Positions 50,518 to 58,550 of a stretch of DNA of 64,000 nt are shown piece by piece. Position 1 is the stretch's first letter; each line of letters opens with the position of its first letter. Made by a program: the position numbers and the translations under genes. The notes under the pieces were generated by a model. The model was not told the origin of the DNA. It did not search any database and worked only from the letters and a program-made list of their open reading frames with translations. This stretch comes from VXMO01 sp965205915 (GTDB lineage: Bacteria; Chloroflexota; Dehalococcoidia; UBA6926): assembly GCA_965205915.1 (NCBI GenBank), contig OZ242191.1, positions 558,001 through 622,000 of the forward strand, in the 5' to 3' direction.

Positions 50518-51972
50518 CTATGGCTTGGTGCGGATGTACTGCGCACTAAGTTCGATCATTTTGGCGGCCTCGCCGATGCGATCATAGTTAGGGTCGCCAT
50601 AGTTTCTCAACCATTTAAGCAGTTCCCCTGCTGTGTGCTTATTCCATTTCTCAATCCTGTTTGAAAGAAATTCGTAATTCTCCGGTGCGTTTCCTTCTTC
50701 TAATGCACGCAGTTCAGTCATTATCCCGTTCCGGTCCCTTCTTGTCTTGCTACGAACAATATCCGCTCGATAGAGATTGGGCGCGGTGATTCTAAGAACA
50801 CCTAACAATATCTCTCGTTCCTGCTCATCGAGTTGCCTATTGAGCAAGTAGTCTGACAGCCAATCAATCACTTCGCGGGCGCGAGCGTCACCTTCCAAGA
50901 ACCTATAGAACAAGTCTTGGTTCTGTTCTTTGAGAAAAATCAAGGTGACGATTTCGACCGATTGGATACCTTGCCTCCCCTTCAATTGTCGTGCCACCAT
51001 GCTCAGCAACCGAATGCAGTTGTGTGCAGCCCGCAGTGATGAATTGGTCAACCCGACTAGTATGGGAAGGTAGTCATGGATATGGCGGAAACTTCTCTCC
51101 GCCTCAGGTATGTCCGCCAACTCCCCTGAAAAGAACGCCGGCAATCTATATTTGTCTATCAGATGTCGTGTAAACTGCGCTAAATCTGCGGGAGGGAGAC
51201 TTAGTTCCAGGTCAAAGAAGCGGTCGAGATATGTGTCGCCGTCTATGTCGCCGTAGATCGACTTCAGGGACTTAGCCATTTCATCCCGGTTTATGCCGAA
51301 GATGAAAAGGAGGTTTGGCACCTCAAAGATATGCTTGACCCGTTCCATGAGTTCGATGGCGAACGTTGGGCGGCAACGATCCAGCTCATCGACAATGAAG
51401 ACAAGTGGCCGACCTTTTTGGGCACCTGTTACGCGAGTGGCCAAGTCAGTGAGTTTTCGTTTCAACTCGGTTCTCGTCTTGACCAAGTCCGCATACGTGT
51501 CTGCCAAAGTGCGCTGACCTTCAAGAGCTGCACCAAAGTCCAAGCCCGTGACTTGCTTCACTGCGACGACTGGCAATTGACGAACCAGTTTCGAACCCGT
51601 ATTGAGCGTACTCTTTACGAGCCTGCTATAGCGCCTGCCCTTTAAGTCTTGCGCCAACTGTCCGAGGATTGCGAGCAGGGGGTCTTGGAGAAAGTCGTCT
51701 TCCCATGCGTTGAAATAGATGGCCTCAAAGCCATTTTCCTTGAGGTGCCAACGCAATCGTGTGAGAAAGAACGTCTTACCAGTACCCCAATCCCCGTGAA
51801 TGCTGATCGTCGATAGACCTCGTGGGTCCGCTATTATGCTGGCCACGTTCTCCGCCATTTCCTTGCGCCCTAGTGCATCGCCCTCCCAGATGTCCTCACG
51901 GTTGACTTCTTGCTCAGGCGTCTTCATCCAGGGTGGCGGCTGTTGTTCGGCCTGTTCTGTCTGGTTGGTCAC
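50518..51972 (-). CDS. KAP-family P-loop NTPase
   Basis: A 484-residue cytoplasmic ATPase with no membrane segment. Walker A SIHGDWGTGKTFFLTRLR is at about 57-74, FNAWEDD follows, and Walker B is VFIVDELDRCRP at about 190-201, the KAP hallmarks; NLLFIFGINRDEM and a helical C-terminal half follow. KAP NTPases are linked to membrane signalling and, in several settings, to phage defence. Next to a methyltransferase remnant in a repeat-rich island, a defence-related role is possible. A/T content is higher than in the flanking housekeeping genes. Confidence 0.85.
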   Translation of the reverse strand: MTNQTEQAEQQPPPWMKTPEQEVNREDIWEGDALGRKEMAENVASIIADPRGLSTISIHGDWGTGKTFFLTRLRWHLKENGFEAIYFNAWEDDFLQDPLLAILGQLAQDLKGRRYSRLVKSTLNTGSKLVRQLPVVAVKQVTGLDFGAALEGQRTLADTYADLVKTRTELKRKLTDLATRVTGAQKGRPLVFIVDELDRCRPTFAIELMERVKHIFEVPNLLFIFGINRDEMAKSLKSIYGDIDGDTYLDRFFDLELSLPPADLAQFTRHLIDKYRLPAFFSGELADIPEAERSFRHIHDYLPILVGLTNSSLRAAHNCIRLLSMVARQLKGRQGIQSVEIVTLIFLKEQNQDLFYRFLEGDARAREVIDWLSDYLLNRQLDEQEREILLGVLRITAPNLYRADIVRSKTRRDRNGIMTELRALEEGNAPENYEFLSNRIEKWNKHTAGELLKWLRNYGDPNYDRIGEAAKMIELSAQYIRTKP

Positions 51973-52120
51973 GTCTGACTCCTAGTGTGGTAGAAGGGGT
52001 TGGCCATTTGTTCGGATTATGGCATTCGGATATGGTTTGTGTCCACGAATTTTTGCTGCGCCAAGCATGACAAGGGGGCGGCGTTGTTGGCGCTACGGAG
52101 TTTGGTTGGGGAATGGAGGC

Positions 52121-52214
52121 TTTAGATTCCTCGGCTGCGCTCGGAATGACAGAGCGGGGGGCGGCGCCGGAGGAGACGGGGGGTGTCCCGGTGGGTTCCG
52201 GCTTTCGCCGGAAT
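52121..52214. repeat. Second-family repeat plus a REP-like palindrome
   Basis: GATTCCTCGGCTGCGCTCGG with GAATGACAG tail (about 52125-52150) matches the copy at 19027. GTTCCGGCTTTCGCCGGAAT (52195-52214) is a dispersed palindrome. No gene is seen between the KAP gene and 52255. Confidence 0.7.
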
Positions 52215-52254
52215 GAGGGGTGTGGCGGTACGGGGTCTGGGTTGGCTGTAGGGA

Positions 52255-52452
52255 TCAGTAGAAGAACTTCTCAATGACGAACCGGGAATAAATGGCTAAG
52301 CCAACACTTACAACGCCGACCAGAAAGATCTCCAGCAAATTGTAGTCGCCGTGCACACCGCCACCAAAGACGCCAATACGCCAGGCTATATAGGCCGCAG
52401 CCAAAGAAAGAATCAGAAATGATACTAGTTCGGGCAAACTGATTCGCGGCAT
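52255..52452 (-). CDS. Small two-helix membrane protein (65 aa)
   Basis: ATG 52452 is preceded by GGAGGG. The product has two hydrophobic segments (about 8-27 and 40-60) around a short loop FGGGVHGDYNLLE, with a C-terminal RFVIEKFFY. No family is recognised. It is isolated between repeats. Confidence 0.6.
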   Translation of the reverse strand: MPRISLPELVSFLILSLAAAYIAWRIGVFGGGVHGDYNLLEIFLVGVVSVGLAIYSRFVIEKFFY

Positions 52453-52783
52453 GATCCAGCCCTCCTATAATCCTTCAGTTCGACAAAGTGTCATGTCTGC
52501 GCCTCTGGCATTCATCCGCACGAGGCTAGTCAAAGCTCTTAGGCGCACGCATGATCGTCACCCTCAATGTACCGCACGAATGTTCCATTTGCAAGAACGC
52601 CGCCGGGCGGCGGTGGGGCGAGGGTTGTGGCCCTGTCGGGCCACGCGGTGGATTCCGGCCTCCGCCGGAATGACGGTGGGGGGCGGTACGGGGGGTGGTT
52701 GGCGTAATACGATACAGATTCCCGCGTTCGCGGGAATGACGGCGGGGGGGCGCGGGGTATGATTGGGGTGAGGGGTGTGAGAG
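52453..52783. repeat. Intergenic region with two REP-like palindromes
   Basis: ATTCCGGCCTCCGCCGGAAT at 52652-52671 and ATTCCCGCGTTCGCGGGAAT at 52718-52737, both with the TGACGG tail to the right. A weak hairpin-forming run (GGCCCTGTCGGGCC) lies at about 52629-52642. No gene is supported before glmS. Confidence 0.75.
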
Positions 52784-54628
52784 ATGTGCGGGATTATGGG
52801 GTATACGGGGCATCGGCAGGCTATGCCGATTGTGCTTGACGGCCTTTCTCGCATTGAATACCGGGGGTATGACAGCGCGGGTATTGCCATCCTCGGGCCT
52901 TCGGGCGTGTTTGGGACGAATAAGGCTGTAGGGAAGCTGGATGCTTTGCGGGCAGACCTTGAGGGTTCGTTCGTTTCCGGGACGCTCGGCCTCGGTCACA
53001 CACGATGGGCAACACACGGCGCGCCCTCTCTCGCCAACGCCCACCCGCACATGGATTGCACGGGTCGCGTCTCCGTGGTCCAGAACGGCATCGTCGAGAA
53101 TTACAGCAAGCTGGCCGCCCAACTCACGTCGCGCGGCCACAAATTCACCTCCCAGACGGACACTGAAGTTCTGCCCCACCTCATCGAAGAGGCGCTGGAT
53201 CGTGGTCTGGATCCCGTCGACGCCATCACATCGATACTGCCGGATATGCACGGCGCGCTGGTCTTTCTGGTGGCCTGCGCGCAGAAGCCGGACACATTGA
53301 TTGCCGTCCGAACCGGAAACGCAGGCGGCCTCGTGGTTGGCCTGGGCGACGGCGAGACGTTCGCCGCAAGCGATCTGCCCGCCCTGGTGCCGCTCACACG
53401 CCGGGCCATGCCGCTGAATAACGGTGAACTCGCCGTGCTTCGCCCCGGCGGCATCGAGGTCTCAACCCTGGACGGCGAACCGGTAACACGCGAGTACCTG
53501 GAGGTCACGCGCGACCCGCTCCGCGCCGCAAAGGGGATGTATAAGCACTTCATGCTCAAGGAGATCATGGAGCAGCCGCAGGCCCTGACCGATGCGTTGC
53601 GTGGCCGCGTTGATTTGGAGTCGGGCCGACTTGAGCCGGACTACAGTCCTTCGCTGTCAGAACGCCTCGCCAAGGCGCGTCGAATCGTCCTGACAGGCTG
53701 CGGCTCCAGCTATCATGCCGCTCTTGTTGGGCGACACTACTTTGAGATGCTGTCCGGCGTAACTACTGACGTAGAGATCGCCTCTGAGCTACGGCATCGA
53801 AGCTCTCGCCTCGGAGAGGGCGACCTGCTCATCGCAATCACGCAGTCCGGCGAGACATTGGACACACTGGCCGCGTTGGAACACGCGTCTAGCGTCGGGG
53901 CCGAATGCATCGCCGTGACAAACGCGCTTGACAGTGAGGCGGCGCGCATCGCATGCGACACCATGGATATGCGTTCCGGCCTCGAGGTGAGTGTTGCCGC
54001 GACCAAGAGCTTCACGTCGGCGATTCTAAGTCTCTATTTGCTGGCAATTGACGCCGCCGCGGGTCGCGGGGCACTGGATGAGAGCGAGATTAGTCGTCAT
54101 CTGCTTGACCTGGAGCGCTTGCCGGGTATCGTCAGCGAAATCCTGGAGCGCGGCGCTGCCATTCGGGAGATTGCCGAGCGCCTGACGGTGAATGCGAATT
54201 GCCTGCTGCTTGCGCGCGGCCCGCTCTACCCCATCGCGTTGGAGGGCGCCCTGAAACTCAAGGAGGTTGCGTACATTCACGCAGAGGGCGGGGCGGGCGG
54301 CGAGATGAAACACGGCCCCATCGCGCTCATCGACCAGTCAATGCCTACAATCGCGCTGGCCTGTGAGGGCGGACTGCGGGATCGGATGGCGATTAACATA
54401 TCGGAGATTAAGGCGCGGGCCGGACACGTTATTGGCGTGCTGACTGACGGGGATGATGAGCTTGCCAATCAGGTAGACGAGGCCATTTTCATACCGCCCA
54501 CGCCGCCGCGCCTCGTGCCCATCGCGGCTACAGTGCCGTTGCAGATGCTGGCCTATGAGATTGGGCTGCTGCGCGGCGCGGACATCGACCAACCCAGGAA
54601 CCTGGCGAAGTCAGTGACGGTGGAGTAG
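52784..54628 (+). CDS. glmS: Glutamine-fructose-6-phosphate aminotransferase (isomerizing)
   Basis: Makes glucosamine-6-phosphate, the entry to amino-sugar synthesis and thus upstream of GlmU. The 614-residue protein begins MCGIMGYTG with the nucleophile Cys2 of the N-terminal glutaminase. IEYRGYDSAGI and LGHTRWATHG follow, and two SIS isomerase domains (GCGSSYHAALVG; TQSGETLDT; ATKSFTSAIL) lead to the C-terminal signature PRNLAKSVTVE. No glmS ribozyme was recognised in the upstream repeat region. Confidence 0.97.
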   Translation: MCGIMGYTGHRQAMPIVLDGLSRIEYRGYDSAGIAILGPSGVFGTNKAVGKLDALRADLEGSFVSGTLGLGHTRWATHGAPSLANAHPHMDCTGRVSVVQNGIVENYSKLAAQLTSRGHKFTSQTDTEVLPHLIEEALDRGLDPVDAITSILPDMHGALVFLVACAQKPDTLIAVRTGNAGGLVVGLGDGETFAASDLPALVPLTRRAMPLNNGELAVLRPGGIEVSTLDGEPVTREYLEVTRDPLRAAKGMYKHFMLKEIMEQPQALTDALRGRVDLESGRLEPDYSPSLSERLAKARRIVLTGCGSSYHAALVGRHYFEMLSGVTTDVEIASELRHRSSRLGEGDLLIAITQSGETLDTLAALEHASSVGAECIAVTNALDSEAARIACDTMDMRSGLEVSVAATKSFTSAILSLYLLAIDAAAGRGALDESEISRHLLDLERLPGIVSEILERGAAIREIAERLTVNANCLLLARGPLYPIALEGALKLKEVAYIHAEGGAGGEMKHGPIALIDQSMPTIALACEGGLRDRMAINISEIKARAGHVIGVLTDGDDELANQVDEAIFIPPTPPRLVPIAATVPLQMLAYEIGLLRGADIDQPRNLAKSVTVE

Positions 54629-54668
54629 CGGGAATCCATCCTGCGCGTCTGATTGATGGACATTAGTC

Positions 54669-54686
54669 ATATTGTCTGTACAATAT
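54669..54686 (+). promoter_or_regulatory. Operator-promoter of brnTA
   Basis: A perfect inverted repeat ATATTGT-CTGT-ACAATAT. Its right arm contains a -10-like TACAAT (54679-54684), which predicts a transcript start at about 54691, exactly the toxin GTG. A -35-like TTGATG is 20 bp upstream, not ideal. It fits an autorepressed, leaderless toxin-antitoxin operon. Confidence 0.65.
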
Positions 54687-54690
54687 AGTC

Positions 54691-54951
54691 GTGGAGTATG
54701 AATGGGATGCGTCGAAGAGCGCTGCTAACGTGCAGGCAGGCCGTCCCGGCTTCGCGATAATCGAGGAGTTTGAGTGGGAAACGGCAGTGGTCTTCCCAAG
54801 CCCGCGCCATGGTGAACCCCGGTGGGCCGCCATTGGGCAAATTGGAAATCGACTGTACTTTGTGGTTTACACCAACAGAGACCGGCGGAGACGCATCATA
54901 AGCCTGAGAAGAGCTCGCAAGACAGAGGAACAACGCTATGCCGAGGCTTAA
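54691..54951 (+). CDS. brnT: BrnT-family toxin
   Basis: An 86-residue protein from GTG 54691. It shows the BrnT layout: EYEWDASKSAANVQAGRPGF at the start, then VVFPSPRHGEPRWAAIGQIGNRLYFVVYT and the C-terminal RRIISLRRARKTEEQRYAEA. BrnT is a RelE-fold ribonuclease. The antitoxin gene begins inside its last codons (overlap 14 bp), in the usual toxin-first order. Confidence 0.9.
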   Translation: MEYEWDASKSAANVQAGRPGFAIIEEFEWETAVVFPSPRHGEPRWAAIGQIGNRLYFVVYTNRDRRRRIISLRRARKTEEQRYAEA

Positions 54952-55246
54952 GCCTGACCACATCAGTCCCACGGACGAGGAGGAGGCCGAGATTCAGCGG
55001 CACATTGCCGAGGATCCCGATACTTGGGAATTGACGGACGAGGATTGGGCGCGCGCGCGCCCAGCGATGGAGGTGCATCCGGAGTTGGTGGAGTGGTCGC
55101 TTGGCAGGCGCGGCAAGCAGAAAGCCCCAACAAAGGAAAAGGTCACCGTGCGGCTGGACACGGACATCGTTGCCCATTTTCGAGAAAGTGGAAAGGGCTG
55201 GCAGACGCGGCTGAACGACGCTTTGCGCCGGGTCATCAATTCATAA
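54938..55246 (+). CDS. brnA: BrnA-family antitoxin
   Basis: A 102-residue partner of BrnT. The acidic N-terminal half (SPTDEEEAEIQRHIAEDPDTWELTDEDWARARP) binds the toxin; the C-terminal ribbon-helix-helix segment (KVTVRLDTDIVAHFRESGKGWQTRLNDALRRVI) binds DNA, presumably at the inverted repeat at 54669-54686. tRNA-Gly follows on the opposite strand. Confidence 0.9.
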   Translation: MPRLKPDHISPTDEEEAEIQRHIAEDPDTWELTDEDWARARPAMEVHPELVEWSLGRRGKQKAPTKEKVTVRLDTDIVAHFRESGKGWQTRLNDALRRVINS

Positions 55247-55254
55247 GTGGGTGG

Positions 55255-55329
55255 TGGAGCGGGGGACGGGAATTGAACCCGCGACAACCTGCTTGGAAGG
55301 CAGGAGCTCTACCACTGAGCTACCCCCGC
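55255..55329 (-). tRNA. tRNA-Gly (TCC)
   Basis: GCGGGGG pairs with CCCCCGC, the anticodon loop CTTCCAA gives TCC, the T-arm is CGGGTTCAATTCCCG, and CCA is encoded at 55255-55257. Confidence 0.96.
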
Positions 55330-55346
55330 TTGAGTACTATTATGGT

Positions 55347-55728
55347 GGATTCCCGCCTTCGCGGGAATGACGGGGGTTTTTGCTACCCCGTCCGCTCTGT
55401 TTGACTGACCTACTCTATCTCTTGTCCGGCCTTTGGATTCCCGCCTTCGCGGGAATGACGGAGGCTTTCGCTACCACCGCCCGCTCTGTTTGACTGACCT
55501 ACTCTATCTCTTGTCCGGCCCTTGGATTCCCGCCTTCGCGGGAATGACGGGTGCTTTCGCTACCACCGTCCCGCCCTGTTTGACTGACCTACTCTATCTC
55601 TTGTCCGGCCTTTGGATTCCCGCCTTCGCGGGAATGACGGAGGCTTTCGCTACCACCGCCCGTTATTTCATTGTATGGGTTAGCGCCGAGCGCCGGATGG
55701 CCCGATGGATTCTGGCTTTCGCCGGAAT
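55347..55728. repeat. Tandem array of REP palindrome plus spacer, period 88-90 bp
   Basis: The core ATTCCCGCCTTCGCGGGAAT occurs at 55349, 55437, 55526 and 55616, with a variant (ATTCTGGCTTTCGCCGGAAT) at 55709. Between cores the spacer is nearly identical, including TGTTTGACTGACCTACTCTA and CTCTTGTCCGGCC. So the whole 88-90 bp unit has amplified in tandem. It lies between tRNA-Gly and the HicAB cluster. No gene is supported. Confidence 0.92.
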
Positions 55729-55739
55729 GAGGGGGCGGG

Positions 55740-56087
55740 TTAGCGTTGGACGGACTGCGGCAGGTTGACTTCAATTTCTATCATTTCTGCGATGGGAGGG
55801 GACCAGCCCTCTTCTTCGTCGGTGGGGTCATCGGGGTATTCTGCGGCTAGTTCGGCGTCGGATGCGACTTCGGCTGCGATGGCCTCTTCAGGCGTCTTGC
55901 ACTTGGGCCAGGGGAATGGTAGCCGAGTTCTCTCCCAATCTTCGAGGTGGCCTTCAAGTGCCTCCCGTATCCGACGCCGCTGCTCGTCAAGGCTTCTTCC
56001 AGAGCTGGCACAGCCGGGCACGTCCGGCGACCACCCATTCCAGTTGTTGGGGCCTTCAGACATCAATATGGCGTATCTGAGTTTCAT
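55740..56087 (-). CDS. hicB: HicB-family antitoxin, copy 1
   Basis: A 115-residue protein from ATG 56087, which overlaps the HicA stop (TGATG). It shows the HicB RNase-H-like fold: LRYAILMSEGPNNWNGWSPDVPGCASSGRSLDEQRRRIREALEGHLEDW, then an acidic stretch DDPTDEEEGWSPP and IEIEVNLPQSVQR. No separate DNA-binding domain is obvious. Copy 2, 585 bp away, is nearly identical (differences such as LEDWERT versus LDDWEKT). Confidence 0.9.
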   Translation of the reverse strand: MKLRYAILMSEGPNNWNGWSPDVPGCASSGRSLDEQRRRIREALEGHLEDWERTRLPFPWPKCKTPEEAIAAEVASDAELAAEYPDDPTDEEEGWSPPIAEMIEIEVNLPQSVQR

Positions 56088-56287
56088 CAGTAGCGCTCCC
56101 TCAAGCCAGCCTGCCTCATTATATCGGCCCATCTCTTACGTTTGACGTCCTCGCCCGGTCGACCGTCAACAGTGACTTTACCTCGCTTGGTGGGATGGTA
56201 ATAGTAGTTGTGCCCACCACGCGAATAGGAATAGTACCAACCGTCTCGTTCTATGAGCCGTATCGCGTCCCGGTACTTCTTTGCCAC
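56087..56287 (-). CDS. hicA: HicA-family toxin, copy 1
   Basis: A 66-residue double-stranded-RNA-binding-fold mRNA interferase: RDAIRLIERDGWYYSYSRGGHNYYYHPTKRGKVTVDGRPGEDV. The catalytic His is in RGGH, where most homologues have GSH. Toxin-first order with overlapping antitoxin. Differs from copy 2 by MAKKY versus MARKY at the start. Confidence 0.9.
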   Translation of the reverse strand: MAKKYRDAIRLIERDGWYYSYSRGGHNYYYHPTKRGKVTVDGRPGEDVKRKRWADIMRQAGLRERY

Positions 56288-56324
56288 GGGTCAATAAGGA
56301 AATTCTTGACCGCCCTGCTGCCGC

Positions 56325-56672
56325 TCAGCGTTGGACGGACTGCGGCAGGTTGACCTCAATTTCGATCATTTCTGCGATGGGAGGCGACCAGCCCTCTTCT
56401 TCGTCGGTGGGGTCATCGGGATATTCTGCGGCTAGTTCGGCGTCGGATGCGACTTCGGCTGCGATGGCCTCTTCAGGCGTCTTGCACTTGGGCCAGGGGA
56501 ATGGTAGCCGAGTTTTTTCCCAATCGTCGAGGTGGCCTTCAAGTGCCTCCCGTATCCGACGCCGCTGCTCGTCAAGACTTCTTCCAGAGCTGGCACAGCC
56601 GGGCACGTCCGGCGACCACCCATTCCAGTTGTTGGGGCCTTCAGACATCAATATGGCGTATCTGAGTTTCAT
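56325..56672 (-). CDS. hicB: HicB-family antitoxin, copy 2
   Basis: Nearly identical to copy 1 at DNA level over the whole unit, including the short intergenic sequence (AATAAGGAAATTCTTGACCG). A recent duplication of a 585-bp unit explains this. The start ATG 56672 again overlaps the HicA stop. Confidence 0.9.
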   Translation of the reverse strand: MKLRYAILMSEGPNNWNGWSPDVPGCASSGRSLDEQRRRIREALEGHLDDWEKTRLPFPWPKCKTPEEAIAAEVASDAELAAEYPDDPTDEEEGWSPPIAEMIEIEVNLPQSVQR

Positions 56673-56872
56673 CAGTAGCGCTCCCTCAAGCCAGCCTGCC
56701 TCATTATATCGGCCCATCTCTTACGCTTGACGTCCTCGCCCGGTCGACCGTCAACAGTGACTTTACCTCGCTTGGTGGGATGGTAATAGTAGTTGTGCCC
56801 ACCACGCGAATAGGAATAGTACCAACCGTCTCGTTCTATGAGCCGTATCGCGTCCCTATACTTCCTTGCCAC
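56672..56872 (-). CDS. hicA: HicA-family toxin, copy 2
   Basis: 66 residues, one Lys-to-Arg change from copy 1 at position 3 (MARKY). All catalytic residues are preserved. Intact reading frames in both recent copies argue that neither has been freed from selection for long. Confidence 0.9.
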   Translation of the reverse strand: MARKYRDAIRLIERDGWYYSYSRGGHNYYYHPTKRGKVTVDGRPGEDVKRKRWADIMRQAGLRERY

Positions 56873-56909
56873 GGGTCAATAAGGAAATTCTTGACCGCCC
56901 TGCTGCCGA

Positions 56910-57257
56910 TCAGCGTTGAACAGATTGCGGCAGATTTACCTCAATCTCTATCATTTCCGCGATGGGAGTGGACCAGCCTTCTTCCTCATCTGTGGGGTCA
57001 TCGGGATATTCAGCGGCTAGCTCGGCGGCGAATTTGGCATCGGCCTCTAGAGCCTCTTCCGGAGTGGTGAGCTTGGGCCATGGAATCGGATCACCATACT
57101 CGGCGCACACCTCAAGGTGACCTTGCAACGCCTCACGAATCCGTCGCCGTTGCTCGTCGATATCCCTACCTGAACTGGCGCAGCCTGGCACGTCCGGCGC
57201 CGAGGCATTCCAGTTGTTTGGGCCTTCGCTCATTACGACCGCGTATGTCAGTTTCAT
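56910..57257 (-). CDS. hicB: HicB-family antitoxin, copy 3 (diverged)
   Basis: 115 residues from ATG 57257 (TGATG overlap). Same architecture but clearly diverged from copies 1 and 2: LTYAVVMSEGPNNWNASAPDVPGC, EVCAEYGDPIPWPKLTTPEEAL; the C terminus IEIEVNLPQSVQR is conserved. The divergence could prevent cross-talk with the other toxins. Confidence 0.9.
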   Translation of the reverse strand: MKLTYAVVMSEGPNNWNASAPDVPGCASSGRDIDEQRRRIREALQGHLEVCAEYGDPIPWPKLTTPEEALEADAKFAAELAAEYPDDPTDEEEGWSTPIAEMIEIEVNLPQSVQR

Positions 57258-57457
57258 CAGTATCGCTCCCGCAGACCGGCCTGCCTCATAATGTCCGCCC
57301 ACCTCCGCCGCCAAACGTCATCACCGGGATGGCCATCAATTGTTACTGTCCCCGGTTTGGTCGGGTGGTGATAGTGGCGGTGGCTGCCCCGTGTGCGGAC
57401 ATAATACCAACCATCCCGCTGGACTATCCGTATCGCGTCCCTATACTTCCTTGCCAC
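57257..57457 (-). CDS. hicA: HicA-family toxin, copy 3 (diverged)
   Basis: 66 residues: RDAIRIVQRDGWYYVRTRGSHRHYHHPTKPGTVTIDGHPGDDV, closer to the general HicA consensus with GSH. Likely the older copy of the three. It is followed upstream on the same strand by the crotonase-family genes. Confidence 0.9.
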   Translation of the reverse strand: MARKYRDAIRIVQRDGWYYVRTRGSHRHYHHPTKPGTVTIDGHPGDDVWRRRWADIMRQAGLRERY

Positions 57458-57475
57458 GGCTACTGATAGTCGCCG

Positions 57476-58357
57476 CTACTCCCTGACTCTCGATCGCGGG
57501 CCGAATGGTTCCGGCTGGAAGGGGCCGTCGCGGACCTGTAGGAACGCTCTCAGGCCGCCCTCTTTCTGGGCGTCCATCATCTCCCGCTTGAAATCCTCCC
57601 GCTGCGAGCTCTGAGCATGCGCCGAAAGCTCATCGTTGAGGACGAGCGCGTTCCGCAGGCCCATCATCTCAAGGCCCATCGTGGCGACGTACAGGTTGAT
57701 CTTCACCGTCTCCGGCGACACCAGCGCGATTCGCTCGACGACGCGGAAGCAGTGCTCAAGCAGTTCGTCACCGGGCACTACCCCATTCACCAGCCCGATT
57801 CGCAGCGCCTCCTGCGCGTCAAGATGGTCGCCTGTCAGGCCGTAGCGTAGGGCGTGCTTGTAGCCCGCGTTGAGCGTCCAGAAGAAGTTGGTGTTGGAGA
57901 TCATGCGGATTTCCGGCTGCGCGAACACCGCCTCTTCCGCCGCATATGTCATGTGGGAGGCAAGGGCGTACCAAGAGCCGCCGCCCATGCACCAGCCATT
58001 GACGGCGGCGATGACGGGCTTGGTCAGCTCCCAGATCTGCAGCAGCTTGGCCGTCTCGCCTCGAGACCGATCGCGCCAGTCATCCAGCAACGCAGCGGCG
58101 CTCCACCCCTCCGGCATTCCATACGGCCACACAGTCTCACCCCGACCGCCACCGATGTCATACCCGGATGAAAACGCCCGCCCCGCCCCCGTCAGCACGA
58201 TGGCGCGCACCTCAGGGTCGTTTTCCGCTTCGGTTAACGCCTCGGAGACTTCGTGCTCTAATTGGCGGCTAATAGCGTTCAGCGTCTCGGGTCGATTCAG
58301 CGTAATCAGCACGCCGTTGCGCTGCTTTTCATACAAGACGGTCTCATAGTTGGCCAT
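57476..58357 (-). CDS. Enoyl-CoA hydratase/isomerase (crotonase) family protein, paralogue 1
   Basis: A 293-residue crotonase-fold protein. It has LITLNRPETLNAIS, the CoA/oxyanion segment TGAGRAFSSGYDIG (about 56-69), and VIAAVNGWCMGGGSWYAL (about 115-132). In true hydratases the Glu after GGGC is catalytic; here Trp129 occupies it, while the second Glu (about 149, AQPEIRM) is kept. The end DGPFQPEPFGPRSR is shared by all four paralogues in this region. So it may be an isomerase, hydrolase or other crotonase activity rather than a hydratase. Confidence 0.88.
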   Translation of the reverse strand: MANYETVLYEKQRNGVLITLNRPETLNAISRQLEHEVSEALTEAENDPEVRAIVLTGAGRAFSSGYDIGGGRGETVWPYGMPEGWSAAALLDDWRDRSRGETAKLLQIWELTKPVIAAVNGWCMGGGSWYALASHMTYAAEEAVFAQPEIRMISNTNFFWTLNAGYKHALRYGLTGDHLDAQEALRIGLVNGVVPGDELLEHCFRVVERIALVSPETVKINLYVATMGLEMMGLRNALVLNDELSAHAQSSQREDFKREMMDAQKEGGLRAFLQVRDGPFQPEPFGPRSRVRE

Positions 58358-58499
58358 CGGTTTGCTCGCTTTCTGTCAGGGATTGTTTCCCACATGGTAG
58401 CAAAGGAGGCGAGTGGGGGTGTGATTCTGAGAGAAGGGATGGACTTGGAGGTTCATGGTGTTGGGCGTGACCTGGCTTGGCCTGCGAAATACGGTTCAG

Positions 58500-58519
58500 A
58501 TTCCCGCTTTCGCGGGAAT
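58500..58519. repeat. REP-like palindrome
   Basis: ATTCCCGCTTTCGCGGGAAT followed by GACGG, in the gap before the isochorismatase-family gene. Confidence 0.85.
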
Positions 58520-58550
58520 GACGGGGTGTAGGGCGGAATGATGGGGGGAG

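Noticed and set aside
50353..50664. Plus-strand open frame of 103 codons
   Set aside because: It is the antisense shadow of the methyltransferase remnant and the end of the KAP gene.
52453..52783. glmS ribozyme
   Set aside because: The leader consists of REP palindromes and G-rich tracts; no ribozyme core was recognised.
52526..53251. Long minus-strand frame upstream of glmS
   Set aside because: Antisense to glmS and to REP palindromes; Pro/Arg/His-rich and not protein-like.
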